64,000 bases of DNA, from the NCBI RefSeq assembly GCF_035645195.1, contig NZ_DASQNA010000018.1, forward strand, positions 62,001-126,000. The letters run 5' to 3'. Below are positions 28,224 through 37,318 of this stretch, one piece after another. The position numbers were made by a program, and so were the translations under genes. The notes beneath the pieces were generated by a model that saw nothing but the letters and a program-made list of their open reading frames with translations, had not been told where the DNA came from and did not search any database. This stretch comes from Paenibacillus sp. GTDB lineage: Bacteria > Bacillota > Bacilli > Paenibacillales > YIM-B00363. Numbering within the stretch: position 1 is the first letter of the stretch; every line of letters starts with the position of its first letter.

Positions 28224-28682
28224 ATGAAGCGAAGATCCGCGCGGATTGTCGCGGTCCAATGCTTGTACCAAATGGAAATGAATCGCGTCGCGCCGGACGT
28301 GGCGCTGCACGCGGCCATGGAGGAGGCGCTGACGGACAACGAGGCGGGCACGGACGTGACGAACGCGGACGCGCTGCTCTCTTATGTGAAGGAGCAGCTT
28401 AAGCGGATGGTTCCGCTTATTCCGGAGATCGACCGGATGCTGACCGAATTTTTGACCGGATATCAGGTCGATCGGCTGTCGAAGGTCGACCGGGAAGTGC
28501 TGCGCCTTGCGGTGTACGAGATGATTTATTCGGACGACGTGCCGCCGAAGGTGGCGGTCAACGAGGCGATCGAGGTGGCGAAGCATTTCGGCACGGAGGA
28601 GTCGGGCCGGTTCGTGAACGGCGTGCTCGGCAAAATGGTGAAAAAAATCGACGAGCTGAAAGCGAACGTCGAGACGAAATAA
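28224..28682 (+). CDS. nusB: Transcription antitermination protein NusB
   Basis: 152-residue all-alpha RNA-binding protein that acts with NusE in rRNA transcription antitermination. The N-terminal RRSARIVAVQCLYQME and C-terminal VNEAIEVAKHFGTEESGRFVNGVLGK signatures are clear. ATG 28224 has GGGAGG upstream; in-frame upstream codons lack one. Confidence 0.96.
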   Translation: MKRRSARIVAVQCLYQMEMNRVAPDVALHAAMEEALTDNEAGTDVTNADALLSYVKEQLKRMVPLIPEIDRMLTEFLTGYQVDRLSKVDREVLRLAVYEMIYSDDVPPKVAVNEAIEVAKHFGTEESGRFVNGVLGKMVKKIDELKANVETK

Positions 28683-28738
28683 ACGGTTAGGGCGAATCGA
28701 AACAACGAATCGAACGGGGAAAAGGGGCGTTTCTATCC

Positions 28739-29599
28739 ATGACGGCGACGATCATCGACGGGAAAAAGGTGTCGAGCGAGCTGAAAGCGGCGCTCGCGCA
28801 GGAAGTGCAGCAATTGACGGAGGCGGGCGTCCGGCCCGGGCTCGCGGTGATTTTGGTCGGGGAGGATCCGGCTTCGCAGGTGTACGTGCGTAACAAAGAG
28901 AAAACCTGCATCGATCTCGGCATGCATTCCGAGGTTCACCGGCTGCCGGCGGACACGCCGCAAGCGGATCTCATCGCGCTCATCGAGAAGTTGAACGCGA
29001 GCGACGCGATCCACGGCATACTGGTGCAGAAGCCGCTTCCAGGCCAGATCGACGAGAAGGCGGTCATCGGCGCGATCGCGGTCGAGAAGGACGTCGACGG
29101 CTTCCATCCGATCAGCATCGGCAATCTGCTCATCGGGGACGAAGGCTTCGTGCCGTGCACGCCGGCTGGCGTCATCGAGCTGCTGCGCGCATACGACATT
29201 CCGCTTGAAGGCAAGCGCGCCGCGATCATCGGGCGCAGCAACATCGTCGGCAAGCCGATGGCGGCGCTGCTCATCCGCGAGAACGCGACCGTGACGGTAT
29301 GCCATTCGCGCACGGCCAACTTGCCGGAGGTGACGCGCGAAGCGGATATCGTCATCGCCGCGATCGGCCGTCCGAACATGGTCACCGCCGAGTACATCAA
29401 GCCGGGCGCCGTCGTCATCGACGTCGGCATCAATCGTCTTCCGAGCGGCAAGCTCGCGGGCGACGTCGATTTCGAATCGGCGAAGGAAGTCGCTTCGGCC
29501 ATTACGCCGGTGCCGGGGGGCGTCGGGCCGATGACGATCGCGCTGCTTATGAAAAATACGGTCGAATCGGCGCGGAAGGCGCTGGCATCGCGGCAGTGA
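28739..29599 (+). CDS. folD: Methylenetetrahydrofolate dehydrogenase/cyclohydrolase
   Basis: 286-residue bifunctional folate enzyme. Catalytic YVRNKEKTC (lysine and tyrosine) and the PGGVGPMT signature near the C-terminus are present, as is the NADP-binding GRSNIVGKP. It overlaps xseA by four bases, so the two are coupled. Confidence 0.97.
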   Translation: MTATIIDGKKVSSELKAALAQEVQQLTEAGVRPGLAVILVGEDPASQVYVRNKEKTCIDLGMHSEVHRLPADTPQADLIALIEKLNASDAIHGILVQKPLPGQIDEKAVIGAIAVEKDVDGFHPISIGNLLIGDEGFVPCTPAGVIELLRAYDIPLEGKRAAIIGRSNIVGKPMAALLIRENATVTVCHSRTANLPEVTREADIVIAAIGRPNMVTAEYIKPGAVVIDVGINRLPSGKLAGDVDFESAKEVASAITPVPGGVGPMTIALLMKNTVESARKALASRQ

Positions 29600-30957
29600 A
29601 CGAGAATCAGCGCATTTTTTCGATCCGGGATTTGACCCGGTACATCAAAATGAAGCTGGACGCGGACGCGGTGCTCCAGAACGTGTGGGTGCGCGGCGAA
29701 ATTTCGAATTTCACGAGACATTCCAGCGGGCACTTATACTTCACGTTGAAAGACAAGGACAGCCGCATCAAATGCGTCATGTTCGCGGGACAAGCCTCGC
29801 GCCTGCCGTTCGCGCCGAAGGAAGGCGCGAGAGTGATCGCGAACGGCAGCGTATCCGTCTACGAGCGGGACGGGCAGTACCAGATGTACGTGACCGGAAT
29901 GCAGCCGGACGGGATCGGCAGCCTCTACCTCGCGTTCGAGCAGCTGAAGAAGAAGCTCGAGGAGGAAGGTCTGTTCTCCCCCGCGCGCAAAAAGCCGATC
30001 CCGAAGTTTCCGACCGCGATCGGCGTCATTACGTCGCCGACCGGCGCCGCCGTGCGGGATATTCTGATTACGCTGCAGCGTCGCAATCCGGCGGTCCCGG
30101 TGCTCTTGTACCCGGTCTCCGTGCAGGGGACCGCGGCGGCGCCGTCGATCGTGAAGGCGCTTCAAGCGATGAACGCGCGCCGCGAGGTCGATGTCCTGAT
30201 CGTCGGCCGCGGCGGCGGCTCGTTAGAGGAGCTGTGGGCGTTCAACGAAGAGATCGTCGCCCGCGCCATCGCCGCGTCGGACATCCCGGTCATTTCCGCG
30301 GTCGGGCACGAGACGGACACGACGATCGCGGATTTCGTCGCCGATTTGCGCGCGGCGACGCCGACGGCCGCGGCGGAGCTCGCGGTGCCGAGCCGGCTCG
30401 AGCTGCGCCAGCAGCTTGCGCATTTGCGCCAGCGGATGACCGGCGCCCTGAATGGCTCGGTCGCCTCCCGGCGCGAAGCGCTGCTGCGCCTCAAACGTTC
30501 GCCGTTCCTGACGAACCCGAAGCGGCAGCTCATGATGCAGCAGACGGAGCGGCTCGACCGGTATACGGCGGCGCTCGCGTACCACGCGCGCTCCGCGAAG
30601 CGGGAGGCGGCGGACCGGCACGGCCGCCTCGACCGGCGCCTTGCGGCGGCGAGTCCCCGCGAAGCGGCGCGGCAGGCGTCGAAGGCGCTCGACGTCGCGA
30701 AGCTGAAGCTGCTCCAGCGGATGAACGCGGCGATGAAGGAGAAGCGGCACGCGTTCGACTCGCAGGTGCAGCGGCTCGACGCGCTTAGCCCGCTTAAAGT
30801 GATGCAGCGGGGCTACAGCCTCGTCTACGACGACAAGCAGCGTTTGGTGAAGTCCGTGCGGAGCGTGCAGCTCGGCGATCCGGTGCGCGTTCGGCTCGCC
30901 GACGGCGAGCTCGACTGCACCGTATGGGCGATGAAGGAGGAACGAGACGGTGACTGA
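29596..30957 (+). CDS. xseA: Exodeoxyribonuclease VII large subunit
   Basis: 453 residues: N-terminal OB-fold (to about 100), catalytic domain with [10 protein letters not shown] and [14 protein letters not shown], and a long coiled-coil C-terminal half. Degrades single-stranded DNA with XseB. GTG 29596 overlaps the folD stop (GTGA) and gives the standard length. Confidence 0.96.
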   Translation: MNENQRIFSIRDLTRYIKMKLDADAVLQNVWVRGEISNFTRHSSGHLYFTLKDKDSRIKCVMFAGQASRLPFAPKEGARVIANGSVSVYERDGQYQMYVTGMQPDGIGSLYLAFEQLKKKLEEEGLFSPARKKPIPKFPTAIGVITSPTGAAVRDILITLQRRNPAVPVLLYPVSVQGTAAAPSIVKALQAMNARREVDVLIVGRGGGSLEELWAFNEEIVARAIAASDIPVISAVGHETDTTIADFVADLRAATPTAAAELAVPSRLELRQQLAHLRQRMTGALNGSVASRREALLRLKRSPFLTNPKRQLMMQQTERLDRYTAALAYHARSAKREAADRHGRLDRRLAAASPREAARQASKALDVAKLKLLQRMNAAMKEKRHAFDSQVQRLDALSPLKVMQRGYSLVYDDKQRLVKSVRSVQLGDPVRVRLADGELDCTVWAMKEERDGD

Positions 30958-31204
30958 GACGGAATCGATACAATTCGAAGAAGCGATGGAGAAGCTCGAG
31001 GTGATCGTCGCGAAGCTCGAAAGCGGCGACGTGCCGCTCGAGCAGGCGATCGAGCTGTTCCAGGAGGGGATGCGGTTATCCCGCATTTGCAGCCAGAAGC
31101 TCGAGAGCGTCGAACGCAAAATCGAGATGCTGCTCGAAGAGGACGGCCAAACCGTGAAGAAACCCTTCACGGCGGCTTTGGAGAAAGGTGACGCCCTTGA
31201 ATAA
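30950..31204 (+). CDS. xseB: Exodeoxyribonuclease VII small subunit
   Basis: 84 residues, helical; the FEEAMEKLEVIVAKLESGDVPLE signature pattern is at residues 8-30 (conserved LE-x-IV-x-LE-x-GD). GTG start overlaps xseA by eight bases and the end overlaps ispA, so the set is tightly coupled. Confidence 0.96.
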   Translation: MTETESIQFEEAMEKLEVIVAKLESGDVPLEQAIELFQEGMRLSRICSQKLESVERKIEMLLEEDGQTVKKPFTAALEKGDALE

Positions 31205-32120
31205 CGCGCATTCCGCGCCGCTCGAGCCGATCGAGCATTTTATATCCGATATCGCCAGCCGCGTCGCGGACGAGCTGACGGTCATCGTCCCCGCGTCGTG
31301 GGACGTGCCGGCGAAGCTGCGCGAGGCGATGGCGTATTCGCTGCTCGCCGGCGGCAAGCGGCTGAGACCGGCGCTCGCGATCGCGGCCGCGGAAGCGGTC
31401 GGCGGCTCGACGGAGCCGGCGTTCCCGGCCGCTTGCGCGGTCGAGCTGATTCATACGTACTCGCTGATTCACGACGATCTGCCGGCGATGGACGACGACG
31501 ACTTCCGCCGGGGCCGCCCGACGAACCACAAGGTGTTCGGCGAGGCGATGGCGATTTTGGCCGGAGACGCGCTGCTGACGCACGCGTTCCACGTGCTCGC
31601 CGCCATACCCGAGAAGCACCCGAGCGTCCCTGCGGCGGCCGCGCTGCGCGTCGTGAAGGAGCTCGCGGCTTACGCGGGCGCGCCGGGCATGGTCGGCGGG
31701 CAAGCGGCCGACATGCTCGGCGAGCAGGGGGCGACGACGCTTAATGAGCTGGAGTATATCCACCTGCACAAGACGAGCGATCTCATCGTCGCGTCGCTGC
31801 GCTCGGGCGCAATCGTCAGCGGCGCGACCGAAGCGCAGCTCGACGCGCTCGCCGTGTTCGGGCGGTCCGTCGGCCTCGCGTTCCAAATCCAAGACGACAT
31901 CCTCGACGTCGTCGGCGATCCGGCGAAGCTCGGCAAAAGCACGAACAGCGATGCCGCGCAGCAGAAGGTAACATATCCGTATTTGATCGGGCTCGACGAG
32001 AGCCGGCGGAAGGTCGCCGAGCTGACCGCGGAGGCGAAAGCGGCGGTCATGAACGGCGAACTGCCGGCGCCGGGGCGGCTCCTGCAGCTCGCCGACTATT
32101 TGCTGTCCAGAGAATACTAA
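31197..32120 (+). CDS. ispA: Farnesyl diphosphate synthase
   Basis: 307-residue trans-prenyltransferase. The first Asp-rich motif (DDLPAMDDDDFRRGR) and the second (QIQDDILD) bind Mg-diphosphate; the residues before the first motif (HTYSLIH) fit a C15 product. TTG 31197 is placed nine bases after GGAGAAAGG; GTG 31188 is an alternative adding three residues. In most Bacilli dxs follows directly; here the OLE RNA and oapA intervene. Confidence 0.94.
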   Translation: MNNAHSAPLEPIEHFISDIASRVADELTVIVPASWDVPAKLREAMAYSLLAGGKRLRPALAIAAAEAVGGSTEPAFPAACAVELIHTYSLIHDDLPAMDDDDFRRGRPTNHKVFGEAMAILAGDALLTHAFHVLAAIPEKHPSVPAAAALRVVKELAAYAGAPGMVGGQAADMLGEQGATTLNELEYIHLHKTSDLIVASLRSGAIVSGATEAQLDALAVFGRSVGLAFQIQDDILDVVGDPAKLGKSTNSDAAQQKVTYPYLIGLDESRRKVAELTAEAKAAVMNGELPAPGRLLQLADYLLSREY

Positions 32121-32132
32121 TAGACGAGCTTT

Positions 32133-32164
32133 ACGCGCTTTCGGCCTTGCCGGAGGCGCGTTTT
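32133..32164 (+). terminator. Intrinsic terminator between ispA and OLE RNA
   Basis: ACGCGC pairs with GCGCGT with an inner CGGC/GCCG helix, followed by TTTT. It separates the folD-ispA transcript from the OLE unit. Confidence 0.72.
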
Positions 32165-32209
32165 CGTTTGCGAGTGCAGGGCGCGGAACGGAACTGAGCG
32201 GCACTTCCA

Positions 32210-32239
32210 TTGAGCCGAGTTTTCGCATTGTGGTATAAT
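32210..32239 (+). promoter_or_regulatory. Promoter of the OLE RNA
   Basis: TTGAGC (32210-32215), 18-bp spacer, perfect TATAAT (32234-32239) in the extended context TGTGGTATAAT. The predicted start at about 32246-32248 coincides with the start of the structured RNA. Confidence 0.72.
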
Positions 32240-32246
32240 AGCGACA

Positions 32247-32900
32247 GGATTCGGAGTGGCGCAGTATTCTAGTCGGCCTACCGCTTTGAGGGCGAGCCTA
32301 AAAATTCGCCGAAGGGCACATCGATGAAGTTCCTGGTGCCGGCTTTCGACGCCCAGTCGGGGGCTGGTGGTGGGAGTTAAGGTTGCAGGGCGATCCGCAA
32401 TGGCATGCGGGCGTTGACCCTGCTTCCGCGGAGGCCCAAGTGCGTGGCGGCGGGCTTGTCGTCTTGCTGACGATCAAGTGACCGGCCATGGCTCGGGGTA
32501 TGAACCTGCTACCGTGCCGGCGTGATTTTGAAGTGATTTATTCGCTTATAAGATTACCGCAGGGTGCGGTGCAGCGTAGCCTGCCTTGAGTGGGCCAGCA
32601 GGGATTATAGATATAGGCGCATTCGGTCCTCGGCCAAGGACGTTTGCCGCCCACGCTATATGAAATCTGGTCTGCAAAAGAGGCTAAGAAGCGGTTCTTG
32701 AGCTGCCCGAGGAAAACTCCTAGACTGTTCATATCCATGAAGCTTCTTGGGGATTATAGTGTGGACTAAGTGGTAATCCAGTCTGACGAGCGGCAACGTC
32801 GTCAAGGCGCTCTTAAAGGGGAACCGCCCAGCCGGCGACGGGGGGTGAGCGCTTGGGAAAACCTACTGGACCTAAGCCACAGCATTTACTCAAGAAGCTG
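32247..32900 (+). ncRNA. ole: OLE RNA (ornate, large, extremophilic RNA)
   Basis: About 650 bp with no credible reading frame but rich in complementary segments (for example GCAGGG near 32386 with CCCTGC near 32417). It lies between ispA and dxs and directly before a four-helix membrane protein of OapA type. That gene neighbourhood and size are the known setting of OLE RNA in Bacillales and Clostridia. Known OLE RNA binds OapA at the membrane and is linked to cold, short-chain alcohol and magnesium tolerance. It has its own promoter. Identity rests on context, size and structure, not a covariance-model match; the 3' end is approximate. Confidence 0.85.
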
Positions 32901-32944
32901 CCACTCCTACATATCCTTAAGAGAGGAAACTAACGCGCAAATTT

Positions 32945-33574
32945 ATGAAACCTATCTGGAAGCACTCCATGCAATGGAGTATTTTTATTTCCATAGTAAC
33001 CTTCGTGCTGGCGAGCGTGTTTTCGGTTGTCTCCACCGCGATGCTACAAGGCGTCGTTTGGGGCGTCGGCGTTCTGGTCGTGATGGTCATCGTGGCGATC
33101 GGCATCTTTTTCGACATGATGGGCATCGCGTCCGCGTCGGCGAACGAGCGTCCGTTCCATGCGATGGCGGCGGAGAAGGTGCCCGGCGCGAAGCAGGCGA
33201 TCGCGATCGTCCGCAACGCGGACCGGTTCTCGAACTTTTGCAACGACGTCGTCGGCGACATCTGCGGCATTATCAGCGGCACGGCTTCGGCGCTCGTCGT
33301 CGTTCTGATGATCGGCGACGCCGGAGAAGGCGAAGGGTTGATGACCGCCGTCGTGACGGTCGTGTTTTCCGCGGTCGTCTCCGCGTTCACGGTCGGCGGC
33401 AAAGCGCTCGGTAAATCGTTCGCGATACACAATTCCATCCCGATCGTGCTTTGGATCGGCAAAGCGTTCTACGTGGTGGAGCATCGGTTTGGCATCCGCG
33501 TGTTAGGCGGCAGAAAGAAAACCAACGGAAAGCGGGGGAGCAAACGTGCTGCTCGATCGGATTCATCAGCCTAG
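32945..33574 (+). CDS. oapA: OLE-associated membrane protein OapA
   Basis: 209 residues with four predicted membrane helices (about 9-34, 36-58, 105-125, 130-152) and a highly basic C-terminal tail ([17 protein letters not shown]) that could contact RNA. Conserved-looking loop [20 protein letters not shown] follows helix 2. OapA is the membrane protein that binds and localises OLE RNA, and the two genes nearly always adjoin. The nearest purine-rich site (AGAGAGGA) is 16 bases before ATG 32945, unusually far, so the start or its control is uncertain. It overlaps dxs by 29 bp. Confidence 0.87.
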   Translation: MKPIWKHSMQWSIFISIVTFVLASVFSVVSTAMLQGVVWGVGVLVVMVIVAIGIFFDMMGIASASANERPFHAMAAEKVPGAKQAIAIVRNADRFSNFCNDVVGDICGIISGTASALVVVLMIGDAGEGEGLMTAVVTVVFSAVVSAFTVGGKALGKSFAIHNSIPIVLWIGKAFYVVEHRFGIRVLGGRKKTNGKRGSKRAARSDSSA

Positions 33575-35459
33575 CGATCTGAAGTCGCTCGATGTCGCCC
33601 AGCTGGAGCAGCTGGCCCAAGAAATTCGGGAGTTCCTGATTACGACGCTGTCCTCGACGGGCGGACATCTCGCGCCGAACCTCGGCGTCGTGGAGCTCAC
33701 GCTCGCGCTGCACTACTTGTTCGACAGCCCGAAGGACAAATTGATTTTCGACGTAGGCCACCAAGCCTACGTACATAAGCTGCTTACGGGTCGGAAAGAT
33801 CGCTTCCCGACGCTGCGCAAATACAAAGGCCTCTGCGGCTTCGTGAAGCGCTCCGAATCCGAGCACGACGTCTGGGAAGCGGGTCACAGCTCGACGTCGT
33901 TGTCGGCCGCGATGGGCATGGCCGTCGCGCGCGATTTGCAGGGCCAAGATTACAAGGTCATCGCCTTGATCGGCGACGGGGCTCTAACCGGCGGCATGGC
34001 GTTCGAAGCGCTCAACCATATCGGTCACGAGAAGAAAAATTTGACCGTCGTGCTGAACGACAACGAAATGTCGATCGCGCCGAACGTCGGCGCGCTGCAC
34101 AATTACTTGTCCAAGGTACGTACGGACAGAACGTACATAAAAGCGAAAGAAGAAGTCGAAACGCTGCTCAAAAAAGTGCCCGCCATCGGCGGAACGCTCG
34201 CGTCGTGGGCGGAGAAAGTGAAAGACAGCCTCAAATACCTCGTCGTGTCCGGGGTGCTGTTCGAGGAACTCGGCTACACGTATTACGGACCGATCGACGG
34301 GCACAATTTGCCGGTGCTGCTCGAAACGTTCCGCCAAGCGTCCAAGGTGGAAGGCCCGGTGCTCGTGCACGTCGTCACGACCAAAGGCAAAGGCTACGCG
34401 CCGGCGGAGAAGGACTCTCACACGTGGCATGGCCTCGGGGCGTATAAAATCGAATCGGGCCAAGTGCTGAAATCGGCCGGCCCTCCGATGTACACGGAAG
34501 TGTTCGGCAAGACGCTCATCGAGCTCGCGGAGCGCGACGACCGGATCGTCGCCGTCACGCCGGCGATGCCGGGCGGCTCGGGGCTGCTCAAATTCGCCGA
34601 CCGGTTCCCGAACCGGATGATCGACGTCGGCATCGCCGAGCAGCACGCCGCTACGCTGTGCGCCGCCATCGCGATAGAAGGCATGAAGCCGGTGTTCGCC
34701 GTGTACTCCACCTTCCTGCAGCGCGCCTACGACCAGGTCGTGCACGACATTTGCCGGCAAAATTTGAACGTCGTCTTCGCCATCGACCGAGCCGGCTTCG
34801 TCGGTCCCGACGGAGAAACCCATCATGGCGTATACGACATCGCGTACCTGAGGCACGTGCCGAACATGGCGATTCTGATGCCGAAGGACGAGAACGAGCT
34901 GCGACATATGCTGCACACGGCGATTCAATACGACGGCGGCCCGATCGCCGTCCGCTACCCGCGGATCCAAGGCACGGGCGTCGACTGGAACGACGAGCTG
35001 AAGCTCATCCCGTTCGGCGAATGGGAGACGGTGCGCGACGGCCGCGACGCGGTCGCCCTCGCCGTCGGTCCGATGGTGCAGGTCGCGTTAGACGCGGCGG
35101 AGAAGCTGGCTTCGCAAGGCGTATCGCTGCGGGTCGTCAACGCGCGCTTCCTGAAGCCGCTCGACGGCGCGATGCTGTCGGCGCTCGCGGAAGAACGTCT
35201 GCCGATCGTGACGATCGAAGAAGGCGCCGCGGCCGGCGGCTTCGGCAGCGCGGTGCTCGAATGGTTCGCCGCGGAAGGCGCGTACGGCGTGCCGATCAAA
35301 GTCATGGGCGTGCCGGACCGGTTCGTGGAGCACGGCTCGATTCAAGAGCAGCGCGACGAAGTGGGCCTTACGGCGGAAGAGCTCGCGGAGACGGTGAAAC
35401 GGCTGCGCCCGAAGGCGGCCGCCGCCGAGAAGCCGCTCATGACGGGCACGAATATGTAA
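33546..35459 (+). CDS. dxs: 1-deoxy-D-xylulose-5-phosphate synthase
   Basis: 637-residue thiamine-diphosphate enzyme, first step of the MEP isoprenoid pathway. TPP/Mg motif [15 protein letters not shown] begins near residue 143; the [15 protein letters not shown] segment forms part of the active site. GTG 33546, inside the end of oapA, follows GGGGGAGC. The gene is translationally coupled to oapA. Confidence 0.96.
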   Translation: MLLDRIHQPSDLKSLDVAQLEQLAQEIREFLITTLSSTGGHLAPNLGVVELTLALHYLFDSPKDKLIFDVGHQAYVHKLLTGRKDRFPTLRKYKGLCGFVKRSESEHDVWEAGHSSTSLSAAMGMAVARDLQGQDYKVIALIGDGALTGGMAFEALNHIGHEKKNLTVVLNDNEMSIAPNVGALHNYLSKVRTDRTYIKAKEEVETLLKKVPAIGGTLASWAEKVKDSLKYLVVSGVLFEELGYTYYGPIDGHNLPVLLETFRQASKVEGPVLVHVVTTKGKGYAPAEKDSHTWHGLGAYKIESGQVLKSAGPPMYTEVFGKTLIELAERDDRIVAVTPAMPGGSGLLKFADRFPNRMIDVGIAEQHAATLCAAIAIEGMKPVFAVYSTFLQRAYDQVVHDICRQNLNVVFAIDRAGFVGPDGETHHGVYDIAYLRHVPNMAILMPKDENELRHMLHTAIQYDGGPIAVRYPRIQGTGVDWNDELKLIPFGEWETVRDGRDAVALAVGPMVQVALDAAEKLASQGVSLRVVNARFLKPLDGAMLSALAEERLPIVTIEEGAAAGGFGSAVLEWFAAEGAYGVPIKVMGVPDRFVEHGSIQEQRDEVGLTAEELAETVKRLRPKAAAAEKPLMTGTNM

Positions 35460-35501
35460 TGCGGTAATTACGGATTTCGGGACGGAGCGGAAGGAACACG
35501 T

Positions 35502-36335
35502 ATGTCGGATTCAACCGGGAAGGAACGCATCGACGTCCTGCTCGTCGAGCAAGGACATTTCGACAGCAGGGAAAAAGCGAAGGCCGCCGTCATGGCTGGC
35601 CTTGTCTTTTTAGAAGGGGTTCGTTTGGAGAAGGCGGGCATGAAGGTGCCCGCGAACAGCAAATTTACGGTGAAGGGCGAACTGCACCCGTACGTGAGCC
35701 GCGGCGGGCTGAAGCTGGAGAAGGCGATTCGGCATTTCGGCCTGGACCTTGCGGGCGCCGTCATGATCGACATCGGCGCTTCGACGGGCGGCTTCACCGA
35801 CTGCGCGCTGCGGCACGGAGCCGCGTTCGTCTACGCGATCGACGTCGGCTACAATCAGCTCGATTGGTCGCTGCGGAAGGACGAGAGGGTGCGCGTCATG
35901 GAGCGGGTCAATTTCCGCTACGTGACGCCGGCGGATCTCGTCGGCCCGCAGCCGACGTTCGCGGCGACGGACGTGTCATTCATATCGCTGCGGCTCATTC
36001 TGCCGCCGCTGAAGCCGCTGCTCGCGCCGGGAAGCAAGCTCGTCGCGCTCATTAAGCCGCAGTTCGAGGCGGGGCGCGAGCTCGTCGGCAAGAACGGCAT
36101 CGTCCGCGAGCCGAACGTTCATCGCGACGTGCTGCGAACAGTCGTCGGCTTCGCCGCCGCGGAAGGCTACGTCCTCGAAGGGCTGACGTATTCCCCGATT
36201 ACCGGAGGCGAGGGCAATATCGAGTTTTTGGCGCTCTGGCGGTTCGACGCTTCAGGAGCCGAACTTCCGGCGAACGTCGACGACCTCGTCGAGGCGGTCG
36301 TGCGGGAGGCGCACGAAACGCTGCACCGTTCGTAA
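35502..36335 (+). CDS. yqxC: TlyA family rRNA (cytidine-2'-O)-methyltransferase / hemolysin A-like (YqxC)
   Basis: 277 residues: N-terminal S4 RNA-binding domain (about 6-65) and an FtsJ-type methyltransferase domain whose SAM loop DIGASTGGFTDCALRHGA is near 89-106. Family members methylate ribosomal RNA. The dxs-yqxC-argR-recN order is conserved in Bacilli. Standard length. Confidence 0.92.
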   Translation: MSDSTGKERIDVLLVEQGHFDSREKAKAAVMAGLVFLEGVRLEKAGMKVPANSKFTVKGELHPYVSRGGLKLEKAIRHFGLDLAGAVMIDIGASTGGFTDCALRHGAAFVYAIDVGYNQLDWSLRKDERVRVMERVNFRYVTPADLVGPQPTFAATDVSFISLRLILPPLKPLLAPGSKLVALIKPQFEAGRELVGKNGIVREPNVHRDVLRTVVGFAAAEGYVLEGLTYSPITGGEGNIEFLALWRFDASGAELPANVDDLVEAVVREAHETLHRS

Positions 36336-36407
36336 ACTTTTTCGCGGAGGAAGAAGCAGGAAACGGCCGCTTCGCCGCGAATACGTTTACCGTGGAGGTG
36401 CAGCGTT

Positions 36408-36857
36408 TTGAACGACGATGCGCTTGGACTGACGGTAGTGCTTTTGGTGCTGGCGGCGTGGGGAGCGGTCGCGTTCCGGCGCTGGCTGCGGCAGGCGCCC
36501 GGCGTGAAAGCGCCCGAAGAGTCGCCGTCGCGGCGGCCGCGGGACGACGTCGCGCAGCTGCTCGCCGAGCACGGCTACGAGGTGACGCACGGGAAGCGCA
36601 AGGTGAATATCGGCGTCCTCGTCGACGACAAGGAGCTGGGAAGCAGCCTGTTCGTCGACTACTTCGCGCGGCGGGACGGCCGCGTCTACGTCGTCAAAGT
36701 GGCGCGAACCCGCAAGCCGCTGGACCTCGCGGCGGGGAGCGCGGTCCGGGAGCAGTTGCTGCCGTTCGCGCTGCTGTACGACGATGCGGGCGGCGTGCTG
36801 TATGTGGACATGCAGACGCGCCAAGTTCACCAAATTCGATTCGAGTTGGAGTTGTGA
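36408..36857 (+). CDS. Hypothetical protein with one membrane anchor
   Basis: 149 residues: membrane segment at 7-24, basic linker, then a soluble domain (about 45-149). The strand pattern [21 protein letters not shown] resembles the core of PD-(D/E)xK nucleases of the YraN type, but the expected Glu before the Lys is Val, so any such domain would be degenerate. TTG 36408 has GGAGGTG seven bases upstream. It replaces the NAD kinase gene that some relatives carry here. Function unknown; it ends one base before argR. Confidence 0.7.
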   Translation: MNDDALGLTVVLLVLAAWGAVAFRRWLRQAPGVKAPEESPSRRPRDDVAQLLAEHGYEVTHGKRKVNIGVLVDDKELGSSLFVDYFARRDGRVYVVKVARTRKPLDLAAGSAVREQLLPFALLYDDAGGVLYVDMQTRQVHQIRFELEL

Positions 36858-36858
36858 C

Positions 36859-37308
36859 ATGAAAGGGCAGCGACATATCAAGATCAGGGAAATCATCACG
36901 GGGAAAGAAATCGAAACGCAGGACGAGCTGGTGGACGCGCTGCGCGCGGCGGGCTTTCCCGTCACGCAGGCGACGGTGTCGCGCGACATCAAGGAGCTGC
37001 AGCTCGTGAAGGTGCCGTTATCGGACGGCCGGTACAAATATTCGCTTCCGTCCGACCAACGATACAACCCGGCGCTCAAGCTGAAGCGCGCGTTGATCGA
37101 CTATTTCGGCTCGATCGATCATGCCGACAACCTGGTCGTCATGAAAAGTCTTCCGGGCACCGCGAACACGATCGGCGAACTGATCGACAATTTGGACTGG
37201 CCCGACGTCATGGGCACGATTTGCGGCGATAATACGGTACTCATCATTTGCCGCAGCGGCGAAGCGAGCCAACGCGTCGTCGACGAAATTCTCGGCATGC
37301 TCTCATAA
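36859..37308 (+). CDS. argR: Arginine repressor ArgR
   Basis: 149 residues. N-terminal winged helix with the recognition helix [14 protein letters not shown] and a C-terminal oligomerisation/arginine-binding domain containing [14 protein letters not shown]. It represses arginine synthesis and activates catabolism. ATG 36859 gives the family-standard length, one base after the upstream gene. Confidence 0.96.
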   Translation: MKGQRHIKIREIITGKEIETQDELVDALRAAGFPVTQATVSRDIKELQLVKVPLSDGRYKYSLPSDQRYNPALKLKRALIDYFGSIDHADNLVVMKSLPGTANTIGELIDNLDWPDVMGTICGDNTVLIICRSGEASQRVVDEILGMLS

Positions 37309-37318
37309 GGGGGAATCC

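Noticed and set aside
32247-32900. tmRNA, 6S RNA, SRP RNA or rRNA fragment
   Set aside because: No tRNA-like ends or known signatures of these RNAs, and the size and ispA-oapA-dxs context point to OLE.
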